From contig NZ_QEST01000184.1 of NCBI RefSeq assembly GCF_003311645.1, forward strand, positions 310,001-374,000: a stretch of DNA of 64,000 bases, read 5' to 3'. Below are positions 26,799 to 36,318 of this stretch, one piece after another (position 1 is the first letter of the stretch; every line of letters starts with the position of its first letter). The stretch is from Streptomyces sp. PT12. GTDB taxonomy: Bacteria; Actinomycetota; Actinomycetes; Streptomycetales; Streptomycetaceae. The notes under the pieces are model-generated. The model searched no databases and had not been told where the DNA came from. It saw nothing but the letters and a program-made list of their open reading frames with translations. The translations under genes and the position numbers were made by a program.

Positions 26799-26927
26799 AC
26801 CCGAAGCCTTCCCTCGGACGAGGGCTCGTAGCGGGCCCTTCCCCGAGCGGGGTCGCGCGTGTCCGGAACGCGAGGCGCCCCGTGCCCCGCGCGTCCCCCG
26901 GTCCCCTTGCGGCGCGCGACGGGCGGC

Positions 26928-27512
26928 TCAGCAGCCGTCGTTGAACCACTCGCCGTTCTCGCGGATCCAGGGCTCGCCCTCGACGGCGAGCGCGGGGATG
27001 TCGGCGACGCCGTACGAGACCGTCGCGGTGTGCCCGGTGATGACCGGCCTAATGTCCCTGGCCGCGAGCCCCGCGCCGTGCTCGTCGACGGCCCCGAGCA
27101 ACTCCACGGTGAACGCCTGGAGATCGAGAAGGTCGCGGCAGCGCTGGCTCAGCAGTCCGGCCGCGTCGTCGGGGGCGGGGACGAAGGAGGCCGCGACGTA
27201 GGCGGCCACGGCCTCTTCGAGCGCGGCGCGCTGCGCCGGGTCGGCCGTCGGCGTCGAGCCCGTGCCGCCGCTCGAAGTGCCCCCGCCCGACGAGCCGTTG
27301 AAGCGGTCGTCGTCGAAGTCATCGTCGTCGAAGTCATCGTCGTCAAAGTCGTCGTAGTCGTCGTCCGAGTGGCCGCCTCCGCCGCCGTCGCGGCCCGACC
27401 TGCGGCCGTTGCCGTCGCCGCACGCGGCCGCGGTGACGGTGAGGAACGTGGCCGCGAGCAGCGCGGCCAGGGCGCGGTTGACGCGGGTGCGTGATCCCGT
27501 GGACGGTGCCAT
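26928..27512 (-). CDS. Putative lipoprotein with Asp-rich repeat
   Basis: A 194-residue protein. The signal peptide ALAALLAATFLTVTAAAC ends in a plausible lipobox (TAAAC), so it is probably a secreted, lipid-anchored protein. After the Cys come a basic Gly/Arg patch and a striking aspartate-rich segment of DDFDD repeats (residues about 50-70), then a Gly/Ser/Thr linker and a folded domain of about 110 residues ending GEWFNDGC. The Asp repeat is encoded by a 15-bp tandem repeat. No known domain is identified. ATG 27512 is chosen because it starts the signal peptide. It is divergent from the amidase gene. Confidence 0.75.
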   Translation of the reverse strand: MAPSTGSRTRVNRALAALLAATFLTVTAAACGDGNGRRSGRDGGGGGHSDDDYDDFDDDDFDDDDFDDDRFNGSSGGGTSSGGTGSTPTADPAQRAALEEAVAAYVAASFVPAPDDAAGLLSQRCRDLLDLQAFTVELLGAVDEHGAGLAARDIRPVITGHTATVSYGVADIPALAVEGEPWIRENGEWFNDGC

Positions 27513-27810
27513 GGACGCAGCGTGCCACGCCCGTCGGGGGCGGGTCAGCCCCAGGCGACCCGCTGTGGCCCTCCCGTGACAGCGGTGCGACCGACCCCGC
27601 ACACGGGCGGCCGAACGCCCCACGCGCGGCGGCCCGTTGCCCCCTTCCCCGCCGCTGGCGACTGGCGTGCGCGGGCGTGCGGGGGAGGGGCACGCGCTCC
27701 CGGTGGGGCGGGAGTTGGCGTTCCGCGCTTACCCCGGGGCACGGAACGTGGCACGCTGGTGACGGTAGATGACGGTCATGGCCTCTCGACTCTCGGGAAG
27801 GGGTACCGGT

Positions 27811-28776
27811 ATGGCATCTCCACTCTCCGCGGACCGGCTGCTGCGCGCGCTGAAGGCCGAGGGCGTACGCGTCGTCGAGCACCGCTCCTGGCGCACGCAC
27901 AACAGGAACCACGCCGGATCCTGGGGCCCCGTGCACGGGGTGATGATCCATCACACCGTCACCCGGGGCACCGACTCATCCGTCGAGCTGTGCTACAACG
28001 GGCACGCGTCACTGCCGGGCCCGCTGTGCCACGGCGTGATCGCCAAGGACGGCACGGTGTACATGGTGGGCCACGGCCGGGCGAACCACGCGGGGGCGGG
28101 CGACGGCGACGTCCTGGCCGCGGTGATCGCCGAGCGCTCGCTTCCCTCCGATAACGAGACGGACACCGACGGGAATCGCCACTTCTACGGCTTCGAGTGC
28201 ATCAACATGGGGGACAACAAAGACCCTTGGCCCCCTGAGCAGGTGAACGCGATCGTGCGCGCATCGGCGGCCATCTGCCGCGCGCACGGCTGGGGCAAGG
28301 AGGGTACGACCTCCGTGATCGGCCACCTGGAGTGGCAGCCGGGCAAGATCGACCCGCGAGGGCCCGGCGTTTCGATGAGCGACGTGCGACGGCGCGTGGC
28401 CGAGCGGCTGCGGCACCCCGCCGACTGGGACCCCGAGGAGGACGACATGCCCCTGAGCGACGAGGACATCAGGAAGGTGGCCGTGGCCGCGGCGCGCCAG
28501 GTTGCGCTCTACAAGGACGAACGGCTCGACCGCCGCGACGCGAGGCAGATGTGGGACGACGCGGCGAGCCCGCACACGACGTGGCAGTTCAGGCCCGAGG
28601 GCGCCGAGCGTGACGCGTGGGGGTATCTCAGCCGCACCCACGCCGAGGTGGTCGCCCTGCGGGCCGCGGTGGCGGAGCTGGCGAGTGCGGTCGCCGCGGG
28701 GAGCGACTCGGTGGACGCGGACGACCTGGTCGCGCGCATCGAACGCGCGATCGCCAGCGCAAGCGGCGGGGATTGA
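27811..28776 (+). CDS. N-acetylmuramoyl-L-alanine amidase, endolysin-like
   Basis: A 322-residue protein with an N-terminal amidase_2 (PGRP-like) domain that cleaves the MurNAc-L-Ala bond of peptidoglycan. Zinc ligands are visible in VMIHHTVTRG and GHLEWQPGKIDP. The catalytic domain ends near residue 205. The C-terminal 110 residues are helical and acidic (MPLSDEDIRKVAVAAARQ), unlike a usual peptidoglycan-binding domain. No signal peptide is visible, as in phage endolysins. GGAAGGGG 8 bases before ATG 27811 decides the start. No holin or phage gene is adjacent. Confidence 0.88.
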   Translation: MASPLSADRLLRALKAEGVRVVEHRSWRTHNRNHAGSWGPVHGVMIHHTVTRGTDSSVELCYNGHASLPGPLCHGVIAKDGTVYMVGHGRANHAGAGDGDVLAAVIAERSLPSDNETDTDGNRHFYGFECINMGDNKDPWPPEQVNAIVRASAAICRAHGWGKEGTTSVIGHLEWQPGKIDPRGPGVSMSDVRRRVAERLRHPADWDPEEDDMPLSDEDIRKVAVAAARQVALYKDERLDRRDARQMWDDAASPHTTWQFRPEGAERDAWGYLSRTHAEVVALRAAVAELASAVAAGSDSVDADDLVARIERAIASASGGD

Positions 28777-28844
28777 GCGCACCGGCGGCACCGCCCCGCC
28801 CTGTCGTGCGCCCCCGCGCCCCCGGCCCCATCCCCGCGCCCCCC

Positions 28845-29456
28845 TCAGCGGCGCGTGCGCGGCGTCCGCTGGCGCGGAAGCGCGTGGCGGGGCGGGTGGA
28901 TCAGGGTGATCTGCCTCACGATCTGGTGGAACGCCACGAGCGCCGACACGGGGGGCAGCCCCGCGACGGCGACGCCCGTCGCGGACTTGGGCGCCTCGCC
29001 CACGCACAGCCCGACGGCGAGCCCGCAGAACATCACGACCACGACCCACGAGTGCAGGGCCTGGCGCTGGTGCAGGGCCGCGCGCAGGATCGACAGGGAG
29101 GCCACGAGCCAGGGGCCGTAGATCAGCAGCGGCCACCAGGGGATGAGGTTGTCGGGAACGCCGGACGAGGCCGCCTCGCGCAGCGGCTCGTACGAGACCA
29201 GGCCGCCGAGCACGCTGAGCATGGCGACCAGGGCCGCGGCGGCCCCGGCGATCAGCAGGCTCGCGCAGCGCAGCCACAGCGAGGGCCCCGGGCTGCCGGG
29301 CCAGCGCATCCGGCGCCGCTCCCTGCGGTGCCGCCGACCTGGGGGGTCGTTCAGCCGCGGGATCCTGGCCGTGTCGTCGATCACCAGCTCAGGCGGGATG
29401 AACAACGGCGTGCCCGCCGTCGGGTCGTACAGCATCTGCTCGTTGAGAGACGTCAC
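28845..29456 (-). CDS. DUF2637 membrane protein
   Basis: A 203-residue protein. A cytoplasmic N-terminus (LYDPTAGTPLFIPPELVIDD) and a basic patch precede four predicted transmembrane helices (for example LLIAGAAAALVAMLSVLGGL and SWVVVVMFCGLAVGLCVGEA). The tail is very basic. The pattern of helices around SYEPLREAA fits the actinobacterial DUF2637 family, related to Streptomyces plasmid-spread (SpdB-type) proteins. GTG 29456 is the likely start; the frame extends upstream to 29546. It is divergent from the M50-like protease gene. Confidence 0.78.
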   Translation of the reverse strand: MTSLNEQMLYDPTAGTPLFIPPELVIDDTARIPRLNDPPGRRHRRERRRMRWPGSPGPSLWLRCASLLIAGAAAALVAMLSVLGGLVSYEPLREAASSGVPDNLIPWWPLLIYGPWLVASLSILRAALHQRQALHSWVVVVMFCGLAVGLCVGEAPKSATGVAVAGLPPVSALVAFHQIVRQITLIHPPRHALPRQRTPRTRR

Positions 29457-29587
29457 GCTCCGCCAACGAGGGGCGACGGAGCGGGATGTGCGGCATTTGA
29501 GTGAATGGGTGTCGCACGGGTGGCGACCGGCACGGCACCTTGACAAAGCGTTTCTTCACACCGTCCCTTCGCCGGGGGCCGGACTCG

Positions 29588-29593
29588 TAGGAT
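29588..29593 (+). promoter_or_regulatory. -10 box (TAGGAT) for the M50-like protease gene
   Basis: TAGGAT lies 10 bases before ATG 29604, giving a leader of only a few bases. Confidence 0.35.
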
Positions 29594-29603
29594 CGGGCGG
29601 ACC

Positions 29604-30317
29604 ATGGATATCGCTGACTTCGAGGAGCTGTGGGACCGGGTGACCGGCACCCAGCCCGATCCCGAGCTGTGGCTCATAGTGGCCGCGGCCGTCGTCGCCC
29701 TGGCGGCGGTCGCGCCGTACGGAGTGTGGCGCCTGGCGCGGAACACCATCACGATCGCCCACGAGGGCGGCCACGGCCTGGTGGCGCTGCTGACAGGCCG
29801 CAGCCTTGAGGGCATACGCCTGCACTCCGACACCTCGGGCCTGACCGTCTCACGCGGCAAGCCGACCGGACTCGGCATGGTCCTGACGGCCGCCGCCGGC
29901 TATATCGCCCCCTCCCTGCTCGGCCTCGGCGGCGCCGCGCTGCTGGCCGACGGGCGCATCACGGCCCTGCTGTGGGGCGCCACCGCGCTGCTGCTCGCCC
30001 TCCTCGTGATGGTGCGCAACGCCTACGGGATGCTCACCGTCGTCCTCACATGCGCCGCTTTTCTGCTGGTCTCCTGGCTGACCGAGCCCGAGGTGCAGGC
30101 GGCGTTCGCGTATCTGGTCGTGTGGTTCCTCGTACTCGGCGGCGTCAGGCCGGTCTTCGAGCTCCAGGCCAAGCGGCGCGTGGGCGCGGCCCGCGACTCC
30201 GACGCCGACCAGCTGGCCCGGCTCACGGGCCTTCCCGCGTGGATGTGGCTGTTCTTCTTCCACGCCGTCACGCTCACCTCCCTCTTCGCCGCGGGCACCA
30301 TGCTGCTCGGCCTGTGA
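29604..30317 (+). CDS. M50-family intramembrane metallopeptidase-like protein
   Basis: A 237-residue integral membrane protein with a zinc motif HEGGH (ITIAHEGGHGLVALLTGRS) next to a transmembrane helix, and about six helices in all. This is the small M50B-like architecture, without a PDZ domain. The Asn/Asp third-ligand motif is not obvious, so activity is inferred only from HExxH. The substrate is unknown. It is transcribed in the direction of aroA, 40 bp upstream of it, but aroA has its own promoter box. Confidence 0.85.
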   Translation: MDIADFEELWDRVTGTQPDPELWLIVAAAVVALAAVAPYGVWRLARNTITIAHEGGHGLVALLTGRSLEGIRLHSDTSGLTVSRGKPTGLGMVLTAAAGYIAPSLLGLGGAALLADGRITALLWGATALLLALLVMVRNAYGMLTVVLTCAAFLLVSWLTEPEVQAAFAYLVVWFLVLGGVRPVFELQAKRRVGAARDSDADQLARLTGLPAWMWLFFFHAVTLTSLFAAGTMLLGL

Positions 30318-30345
30318 GGGCGGGCCCTGGCCATGTCGCGCGCAC

Positions 30346-30351
30346 TAGAGT
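30346..30351 (+). promoter_or_regulatory. -10 box (TAGAGT) for leaderless aroA mRNA
   Basis: TAGAGT ends 6 bases before the aroA ATG at 30358, and no Shine-Dalgarno is visible. Confidence 0.5.
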
Positions 30352-30357
30352 GAGAAC

Positions 30358-31701
30358 ATGACCGACCACAGCGAGAGTCTTTGGCCCGCGCCGTATGCCT
30401 CGGGCGCGGTGGACGCCATCGTCACGGTGCCCGGTTCCAAGTCGGTCACCAACCGAGCGCTCATCCTGGCCGCCCTCGCGGCGGACCCCGGCTGGCTGCG
30501 CCGCCCCCTCCGCTCGCGCGACACCCTGCTGATGGCCGACGCGCTGCGGTCGCTCGGCATCGGGATCGAGGAGACCGTCTCGTCGAGCTCCGCCGTCTCG
30601 GGGATGCCACAGGGCAGGGGCGAGTCCTGGCGCGTGATCCCGGGGGCGCCACAGGGCGGCACGGGTGTGGACGTGGGGAACGCGGGGACGGTGATGCGCT
30701 TTCTGCCTCCGCTGGCCACGCTCGCCGACGGCCCGGTCCGCTTCGACGGCGATCCGCGGGCCCGCGAGCGGCCGTTGGACGGGCTCATCGGCGCGCTGCG
30801 CACGCTGGGCGCCAGGATCGACGACGAGGGGCGCGGCGCCCTGCCGATCACCGTGCGCGGCGTCGGCTCGCTCGACGGCGGCCATGTCGAGGTGGACGCG
30901 TCGACGTCGTCGCAGTTCATCAGCGCGCTGCTGCTGTCCGCGCCCCGGTTCAACCAGGGCGTCGAGGTCCGGCACGTGGGGCGGCGGCTGCCGTCCATGC
31001 CGCACATCAGGATGACCGTGGACATGCTGCGCAAGGCGGGCGCTCAGGTGGACTCCCCCGACTCGGGCGGCGAGCCCGACGTGTGGCGGGTCACATCGGG
31101 CGCGCTGCTCGGCCGCGACATCGTGGTCGAGCCCGACCTGTCGAACGCGCAGCCGTTCCTGGCCGCCGCGCTGGTCACGGGCGGCACGGTCACCATCCCC
31201 GACTGGCCCGCGCACACCACGCAGCCTGGCGACGCGCTGCGCCGCATCTTCACGGACATGGGCGGCACCTGTGTCCTCGACGACCGCGGCCTGACGCTCA
31301 CCGGCGGTGGGCGGGTGCGCGGGATCGACGCGGACCTGGGCGAGGTGGGCGAGCTGACGCCCGGGATCGCGGCGGTCGCGGCGCTGGCCGACTCGGAGTC
31401 GGTGCTGCGCGGCGTCGCGCACCTGCGGCTGCACGAGACGGACCGGCTCGCCGCGCTCGCCAAGGAGATCAACGCCCTGGGCGGCGACGTCACCGAGACC
31501 GACGACGGGCTGCGGATTCGGCCGAGGCCGCTGCGCGGCGGGGTGTTCCACACGTACGAGGACCACAGGCTCGCCACCGCGGGCGCGCTGCTCGGCCTGG
31601 TGGTCAAGGACGTCGAGGTCGAGAACATCGCGACGACCGGCAAGACCATGCCCGACTTCCCCGACCTGTGGCACCGGATGCTCGCCGGGGAGAGAGAGTA
31701 G
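30358..31701 (+). CDS. aroA: 3-phosphoshikimate 1-carboxyvinyltransferase (EPSP synthase)
   Basis: A 447-residue EPSP synthase that condenses shikimate-3-phosphate with PEP in the shikimate pathway. Diagnostic motifs are [15 protein letters not shown] at the N-terminus (substrate-binding Lys), [28 protein letters not shown] and [16 protein letters not shown] near the C-terminus. The active-site loop reads GNAGT followed by MRFLPP, a common actinobacterial variant. It is followed 13 bp later by rsgA and shortly by hisN. Confidence 0.96.
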   Translation: MTDHSESLWPAPYASGAVDAIVTVPGSKSVTNRALILAALAADPGWLRRPLRSRDTLLMADALRSLGIGIEETVSSSSAVSGMPQGRGESWRVIPGAPQGGTGVDVGNAGTVMRFLPPLATLADGPVRFDGDPRARERPLDGLIGALRTLGARIDDEGRGALPITVRGVGSLDGGHVEVDASTSSQFISALLLSAPRFNQGVEVRHVGRRLPSMPHIRMTVDMLRKAGAQVDSPDSGGEPDVWRVTSGALLGRDIVVEPDLSNAQPFLAAALVTGGTVTIPDWPAHTTQPGDALRRIFTDMGGTCVLDDRGLTLTGGGRVRGIDADLGEVGELTPGIAAVAALADSESVLRGVAHLRLHETDRLAALAKEINALGGDVTETDDGLRIRPRPLRGGVFHTYEDHRLATAGALLGLVVKDVEVENIATTGKTMPDFPDLWHRMLAGERE

Positions 31702-31714
31702 GGCGCGGGCCGCG

Positions 31715-32716
31715 ATGCGCCGCTACGGCAAGAACCCCGACGAGGACGACGTCCGCACCAGGGCCCGTGGGCGCAGCAGGCCCCGCACCCACCGGCGTCC
31801 GGCGCACGAGGACGCCGAGGAGGGCTTTGTCGTCACGGTGGACCGCGGGCGGGTGACGTGCCTGGTGGGGGAGCGGGTGGTCACCGCGATGAAGGCGAGG
31901 GAGCTGGGCCGCAAGAGCGTGGTGGTCGGCGACCGGGTCGCGGTGGTCGGGGACCTGTCGGGGAAGAAGGACACGCTCGCGCGGATCGTCAGGGTCGAGG
32001 AGCGGTCGTCGGCGCTGCGGCGCACGGCCGATGACGACGACCCGTTCGAACGCGTGGTGGTGGCCAACGCCGACCAGCTGGCCATCGTCACGGCGCTCGC
32101 CGACCCCGAGCCCAGGCCCCGGCTGATCGACCGCTGCCTGGTGGCGGCGTATGACGCGGGGCTCGACCCGTTGCTGATCCTCACCAAGTCCGATCTGGCG
32201 CCCGCGGGGCCGCTGCTCGAGACCTATCTGCCGCTGGGGATCCGCCATGTGGTCACCACGCGCGAGCAGTTCGACGAGGACACCGTGGCGGGGGTGCGGG
32301 AGCTGCTGTCGGAGCGGGTCACCGCGTTCGTCGGGCACAGCGGCGTCGGCAAGACGACGCTGGTCAACGCGCTGGTGCCGGAGCGGCAGCGCGCCACGGG
32401 CGAGGTCAACGCCGTGACGGGGCGCGGGCGGCACACCACGGTCTCGGCCCTCGCGCTGCCGCTGCCGGGGACGCCGGGGTGGGTGATCGACACCCCGGGC
32501 GTCAGGTCGTTCGGGCTGCACCACATCGACCCCTCGCGCGTCATCCACGCCTTTCCCGACCTGGAGCCCGGCACCGAGGGGTGCCCGCGGGCGTGCGGGC
32601 ACGACGAGCCGGACTGCGCGCTCGACGACTGGGTGGCCGGGGGGCACGCCGACCCGGCGCGCCTGTACTCGCTGCGCCGCCTGCTGGCGACGCGGGAGCG
32701 GCACGAGGGCGACTGA
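31715..32716 (+). CDS. rsgA: Ribosome small-subunit GTPase RsgA
   Basis: A 333-residue circularly permuted GTPase that matures the 30S subunit. G4 (ILTKSD) precedes G1 (GHSGVGKTTLVN) and G3 (DTPGVRSFG), the diagnostic order. The C-terminal zinc motif CPRACGHDEPDCAL is present, and the OB-fold occupies residues 38-100. A basic N-terminal extension (TRARGRSRPRTHRR) is longer than in E. coli. It lies in the aroA-rsgA pair and converges with a TetR gene. Confidence 0.95.
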   Translation: MRRYGKNPDEDDVRTRARGRSRPRTHRRPAHEDAEEGFVVTVDRGRVTCLVGERVVTAMKARELGRKSVVVGDRVAVVGDLSGKKDTLARIVRVEERSSALRRTADDDDPFERVVVANADQLAIVTALADPEPRPRLIDRCLVAAYDAGLDPLLILTKSDLAPAGPLLETYLPLGIRHVVTTREQFDEDTVAGVRELLSERVTAFVGHSGVGKTTLVNALVPERQRATGEVNAVTGRGRHTTVSALALPLPGTPGWVIDTPGVRSFGLHHIDPSRVIHAFPDLEPGTEGCPRACGHDEPDCALDDWVAGGHADPARLYSLRRLLATRERHEGD

Positions 32717-32741
32717 GGCGCCCGAGGGCGGGGCGTCGCGT

Positions 32742-33215
32742 TCAGCCGGGCGGGGCCACCAGGTGGGAGATCGCCACGCGGATCGCCGTCTCGCAGCGGG
32801 CGGGCCCGGCCGATGGCAGGGCGCGCCTGGCGCGTTCGGTCAGCCGGGCCACCAGGTCGCCGGGGCCGATGACCGCGGAGGGCGGGCCGCCGCAGCGGCA
32901 GCCGGTCAGCGCGGCGCGCACCACGCGGTCGCCCCCGGCCGCCCGCACGATCCACTCCCCGGCCAAGGCCAGCGCCTCGTCGGGCGGGCGCTCGCGTCGC
33001 TCGGCGCAGAACGCCGCGAAGCCGTCGAGGAACGCGGTCGTCTGCCGCTCGGCGAGCGCCGCGCCGAGCCCGGCCTTGTCGCCGAACTCGTTGTAGAGGG
33101 TCTGCCGGGACACCCCCGCGGCCGCGGCGACCTCGACCATTCTGACGCACTGCCAGGAGCGCCGTTCCACGGCCTCGCTCGCGGCTCGCAGCAGGGAATC
33201 TCGCGCGGTGGGCAT
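32742..33215 (-). CDS. TetR-family regulator
   Basis: A short 157-residue TetR protein. The helix-turn-helix is complete (MVEVAAAAGVSRQTLYNEFG). The C-terminal domain is compact and contains a Cys-Arg-Cys-Gly stretch (TGCRCGGPP). It is divergent from hisN with a 62-bp gap, so it could act there or on itself. The target and ligand are unknown. Confidence 0.88.
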   Translation of the reverse strand: MPTARDSLLRAASEAVERRSWQCVRMVEVAAAAGVSRQTLYNEFGDKAGLGAALAERQTTAFLDGFAAFCAERRERPPDEALALAGEWIVRAAGGDRVVRAALTGCRCGGPPSAVIGPGDLVARLTERARRALPSAGPARCETAIRVAISHLVAPPG

Positions 33216-33243
33216 CGTCGCCTCCTCGCCTCCAGGCTCAGGA

Positions 33244-33271
33244 TTGACGCGCTCCGCGGGGGTGTCAAGAT
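33244..33271 (+). promoter_or_regulatory. hisN promoter, leaderless candidate
   Basis: TTGACG at 33244-33249 and CAAGAT at 33266-33271 are 16 bp apart. The -10 ends 6 bases before ATG 33278, so the transcript would be leaderless. Confidence 0.5.
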
Positions 33272-33277
33272 GTGGGC

Positions 33278-34072
33278 ATGCCGGACTACCACGATGATCT
33301 CCGCCTCGCGCACGTGCTCGCCGACGCCGCGGACGCCGCGACCATGGAGCGCTTCAAGGCGCTCGATCTCACGGTCGAGACCAAGCCGGACATGACGCCG
33401 GTGACCGAGGCGGACCGCGCGGCGGAGGAGGTGATCCGCTCCGTGCTGCAACGGGCCAGGCCGCGCGACGCCGTGCTGGGCGAGGAGTTCGGCAACGAGG
33501 GCCAGGGGCCGCGGCGTTGGGTGATCGACCCGATCGACGGCACCAAGAACTATGTGCGCGGCGTCCCGGTGTGGGCCACCCTGATCGCGCTGGTCGAACG
33601 CGGCGCGGGCGGTGACAGGCCCGTCGTGGGCGTCGTCTCCGCCCCGGCGCTCAGCCGCCGCTGGTGGGCGGCGCTCGGCGCGGGCGCGTACACCGGGCGC
33701 AGCCTCACCTCGGCGACCCGGCTGCGGGTCTCGGGCGTGGAACGGCTCGCGGACGCGTCGTTCTCGTACTCGTCGCTGACCGGCTGGGAGGAACGCGACC
33801 GGCTCGACGGCCTGTTGAGGCTTTCGCGCGACTGCTGGCGGACGCGGGCCTACGGGGACTTCTGGTCGTACATGATGGTCGCCGAGGGGTCGGTCGACCT
33901 GTGCGCGGAGCCGGAGTTGTCGCTGTGGGACATGGCGGCGCCCGCGATCGTGGTGCAGGAGGCGGGCGGCCGTTTCACGGGGCTCGACGGCCGCGACGGG
34001 CCGCACGGGGGGGACGCGGCGGCGTCCAACGGGCTGCTGCACGACGAGCTGCTCGGCTATCTCGGCGGCTGA
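33278..34072 (+). CDS. hisN: Histidinol-phosphatase, inositol-monophosphatase family
   Basis: A 264-residue Mg-dependent phosphatase. The metal motifs are all present: GEEFG (first Glu), [15 protein letters not shown] (DxDGT) and [16 protein letters not shown] (the C-terminal WD). In actinobacteria this family supplies histidinol-phosphatase for histidine synthesis, and the position near aroA and rsgA matches the usual HisN locus. ATG 33278 is preferred to GTG 33272 because of the promoter spacing. Other IMP-family substrates cannot be excluded. Confidence 0.88.
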   Translation: MPDYHDDLRLAHVLADAADAATMERFKALDLTVETKPDMTPVTEADRAAEEVIRSVLQRARPRDAVLGEEFGNEGQGPRRWVIDPIDGTKNYVRGVPVWATLIALVERGAGGDRPVVGVVSAPALSRRWWAALGAGAYTGRSLTSATRLRVSGVERLADASFSYSSLTGWEERDRLDGLLRLSRDCWRTRAYGDFWSYMMVAEGSVDLCAEPELSLWDMAAPAIVVQEAGGRFTGLDGRDGPHGGDAAASNGLLHDELLGYLGG

Positions 34073-34230
34073 GGCGGGGCGTTGACCGATCACATCCGGG
34101 CGAAAATGTCCTGGCTCGGACCCTTGATGGTCACCCAGGGCCATGTGAACATGAGAATCCCAGCGCTTGTGACTTTGTGAAAAGTCTCTCGAGCTCCCTC
34201 TGAGTCCCCGCAGAAGGTGGCTGACTCCTC

Positions 34231-34629
34231 ATGTTGGTACGCGACGCGATGAGCTCCGTCGTCCTCACCATCGGTCCCGATCACACGCTCAGGCAGGCCG
34301 CGCGGCTGATGTCGTCCCGGCGGGTGGGCGCGGCCGTCGTGCTCGACCCCGACACCTCGGGGGTGGGCATCCTCACCGAGCGGGATGTGCTGGCCTCGGT
34401 CGGCCGGGGCCAGGACCCCGACCGCGAGCGGGCCGGGGCGCACACCACCACCGACGTGGTCTACGCGGACCCGCGGTGGACCCTGGCCGACGCCGCGACG
34501 GCGATGGCGCAGGGCGGCTTCCGGCACCTCGTGGTCCTCGACGAGGACGAGCCGGGCCCGGTCGGGATCGTCTCGGTGCGCGACATCATCAACTGCTGGA
34601 CGCCGGTTGTCGGCACGGCGTCCGTGTAG
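34231..34629 (+). CDS. CBS-domain protein
   Basis: A 132-residue protein consisting of one pair of CBS motifs (MLVRDAMSSVVLTIGPDHTL, then VGILTERDVLASV; VYADPRWTLADAATAM, then VGIVSVRDII). Stand-alone CBS pairs bind adenosyl nucleotides such as AMP or ATP and act as energy sensors. The partner is unknown. AAGGTGG about 10 bases upstream is a weak ribosome binding site. It is terminated by a strong hairpin shared with katA. Confidence 0.92.
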   Translation: MLVRDAMSSVVLTIGPDHTLRQAARLMSSRRVGAAVVLDPDTSGVGILTERDVLASVGRGQDPDRERAGAHTTTDVVYADPRWTLADAATAMAQGGFRHLVVLDEDEPGPVGIVSVRDIINCWTPVVGTASV

Positions 34630-34630
34630 T

Positions 34631-34669
34631 CCGGAGCGGCCGGGGACCTGGGGCCTCCGGCCGCTCCGG
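34631..34669. terminator. Bidirectional terminator between CBS gene and katA
   Basis: A perfect 13-bp inverted repeat, CCGGAGCGGCCGG at 34631-34643 and its complement at 34657-34669, with a 13-nt loop, lies between convergent genes. Confidence 0.8.
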
Positions 34670-34697
34670 GGTGTACGGCAAGCGGCCCTTTGCGGGA

Positions 34698-36161
34698 TCA
34701 GCCGCGGAGGGCCTGGACCGCGGCTTGGAGCCGCTTGCCGTAGTCCTCGTCCGCCTTGCGGAAGTTCTCGATCGCCCGCTCGGCGATGTCGTCGCGGGAG
34801 ACCTGGGCGATGAAGCCCGCGAGGTTCTCGATGAGGCGGTCCTTCTCGTCATCGGACATCAGCCGGTAGAGGTTCCCGGCCTGCACGAAGTCGTTGTCCT
34901 CGGCGTGCGAGGGGGCCACGTGGTCGCCGGTGTACCCGGTGACGGCCAGCGGCTCCCACAGGGGCCTGTCGGTCTGGACGGGGCCGCCGAAGCTGTTCGG
35001 CTCGTAGTTCTTCGCGCCGCCGTGGCGGCCGTCGTACGCGGCGCCGTCACGGCCGTGGGTGCGCGCCTCGGTGGCGTGCGGCCGGTTCACCGGGAGGTGG
35101 TCGGCGTTGATCCCGACGCGGTACCGGTGGGCGTCGCCGTAGGCGAACAGGCGGCCCTGGAGCATCTTGTCGGGCGAGGGGCCGATGCCGGGCACGAAGT
35201 GGTGCGGCGAGAAGATGGACTGCTCGACCTCCGCGAAGATGTTCTCGGGGTTGCGGTTGAGCTCGAGCTTGCCGATCTCGATCGGGGGGTAGTCCGCGTG
35301 TGGCCAGACCTTGGTCAGGTCGAACGGGTTGAAGCGGTAGGTGGCCGCTTCGGCGACGGGCATGATCTGGACCTGAACGGTCCAGCTCGGGAAGTCGCCG
35401 TTCTCGATCGAGGTGCGCAGGTCGCGCTGGTGGCTGTCCGCGTCCTCGCCCGCGAGCTTCGCGGCCTCGGCGGCGGTGAGGTTCTTGATGCCCTGGTCGG
35501 TCTTGAAGTGGTACTTGACCCAGAACGCCTCGCCCGCCTCGTTGGTCCACTGGAACGTGTGCGAGCCGTACCCGTTCATGTGGCGGTAGGAGGCGGGGAT
35601 GCCGCGGTCGCCGAACAGCCAGGTCACCTGGTGCGTGGACTCGGGCGAGAGGCCCCAGAAGTCCCAGACGTTGTCCGCCTCCTGCGAGCCCGTGTACGGG
35701 TCCCGCTTCTGGGTGTGGATGAAGTCGGGGAACTTGATCGCGTCCTTAATGAAGAAGATCGGGGTGTTATTGCCGACCAGGTCGTAATTGCCCTCTTCGG
35801 TATAGAACTTGAGCGCGAAGCCACGCGGGTCGCGCACGGCGTCGGCCGAGCCGAGGTTCCCGGCGACCGTCGAGAAGCGGAGGAAGACCTCGGTCTCCTT
35901 GCCGATCTCGGACAGGAACTTCGCCCGGGTGTACGGGGTCACGTCCGCGGTGACGGTGAACGTGCCGTACGCGCCGGCGCCCCGCGCGTGCACGATGCGC
36001 TCCGGGATGCGCTCCCGGTTGAAGTGGGCCAGCTTCTCGATGAGGTGCTGGTCCTGGATCAGCACGGGCCCGCCGACGCCGGCGGACTGGCTGTTCTGAT
36101 TGTCCGCGACCGGCGCGCCCGCCTCGGTGGTGAGTGGTCCCGCAGCGATCTGATCGGTCAT
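34698..36161 (-). CDS. katA: Monofunctional catalase
   Basis: A 487-residue small-subunit haem catalase that removes hydrogen peroxide. The catalytic His lies in [18 protein letters not shown], the Asn in [16 protein letters not shown], and the proximal haem Tyr in [14 protein letters not shown] (RxFxYxD). Length is normal for clade 3. It is divergent from the Fur-family gene catR with a perfect inverted repeat in the gap, matching the known peroxide-responsive catR-catA arrangement of streptomycetes. Confidence 0.96.
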   Translation of the reverse strand: MTDQIAAGPLTTEAGAPVADNQNSQSAGVGGPVLIQDQHLIEKLAHFNRERIPERIVHARGAGAYGTFTVTADVTPYTRAKFLSEIGKETEVFLRFSTVAGNLGSADAVRDPRGFALKFYTEEGNYDLVGNNTPIFFIKDAIKFPDFIHTQKRDPYTGSQEADNVWDFWGLSPESTHQVTWLFGDRGIPASYRHMNGYGSHTFQWTNEAGEAFWVKYHFKTDQGIKNLTAAEAAKLAGEDADSHQRDLRTSIENGDFPSWTVQVQIMPVAEAATYRFNPFDLTKVWPHADYPPIEIGKLELNRNPENIFAEVEQSIFSPHHFVPGIGPSPDKMLQGRLFAYGDAHRYRVGINADHLPVNRPHATEARTHGRDGAAYDGRHGGAKNYEPNSFGGPVQTDRPLWEPLAVTGYTGDHVAPSHAEDNDFVQAGNLYRLMSDDEKDRLIENLAGFIAQVSRDDIAERAIENFRKADEDYGKRLQAAVQALRG

Positions 36162-36238
36162 TTACCTGTCACGCCCTTCAGCTGTCCAGCTCCTTGGTGC
36201 CGCTCCGGCCCTTGGCCAGCGCTCAACCAGATCCTATA

Positions 36239-36253
36239 TTGGACTTTGTCCAA
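36239..36253. promoter_or_regulatory. CatR-type operator, inverted repeat TTGGACTTTGTCCAA
   Basis: A perfect 6-bp inverted repeat with 3-bp spacer in the AT-richer centre of the katA-catR gap. It is the natural binding site candidate for the Fur-family repressor encoded next to it, controlling both genes. Confidence 0.75.
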
Positions 36254-36318
36254 GTCAAGACGCGCGATGAATCTGTACACCGTCGGCCCAGCGAGGCCGC
36301 CACGCTAGGGTGGATGCC

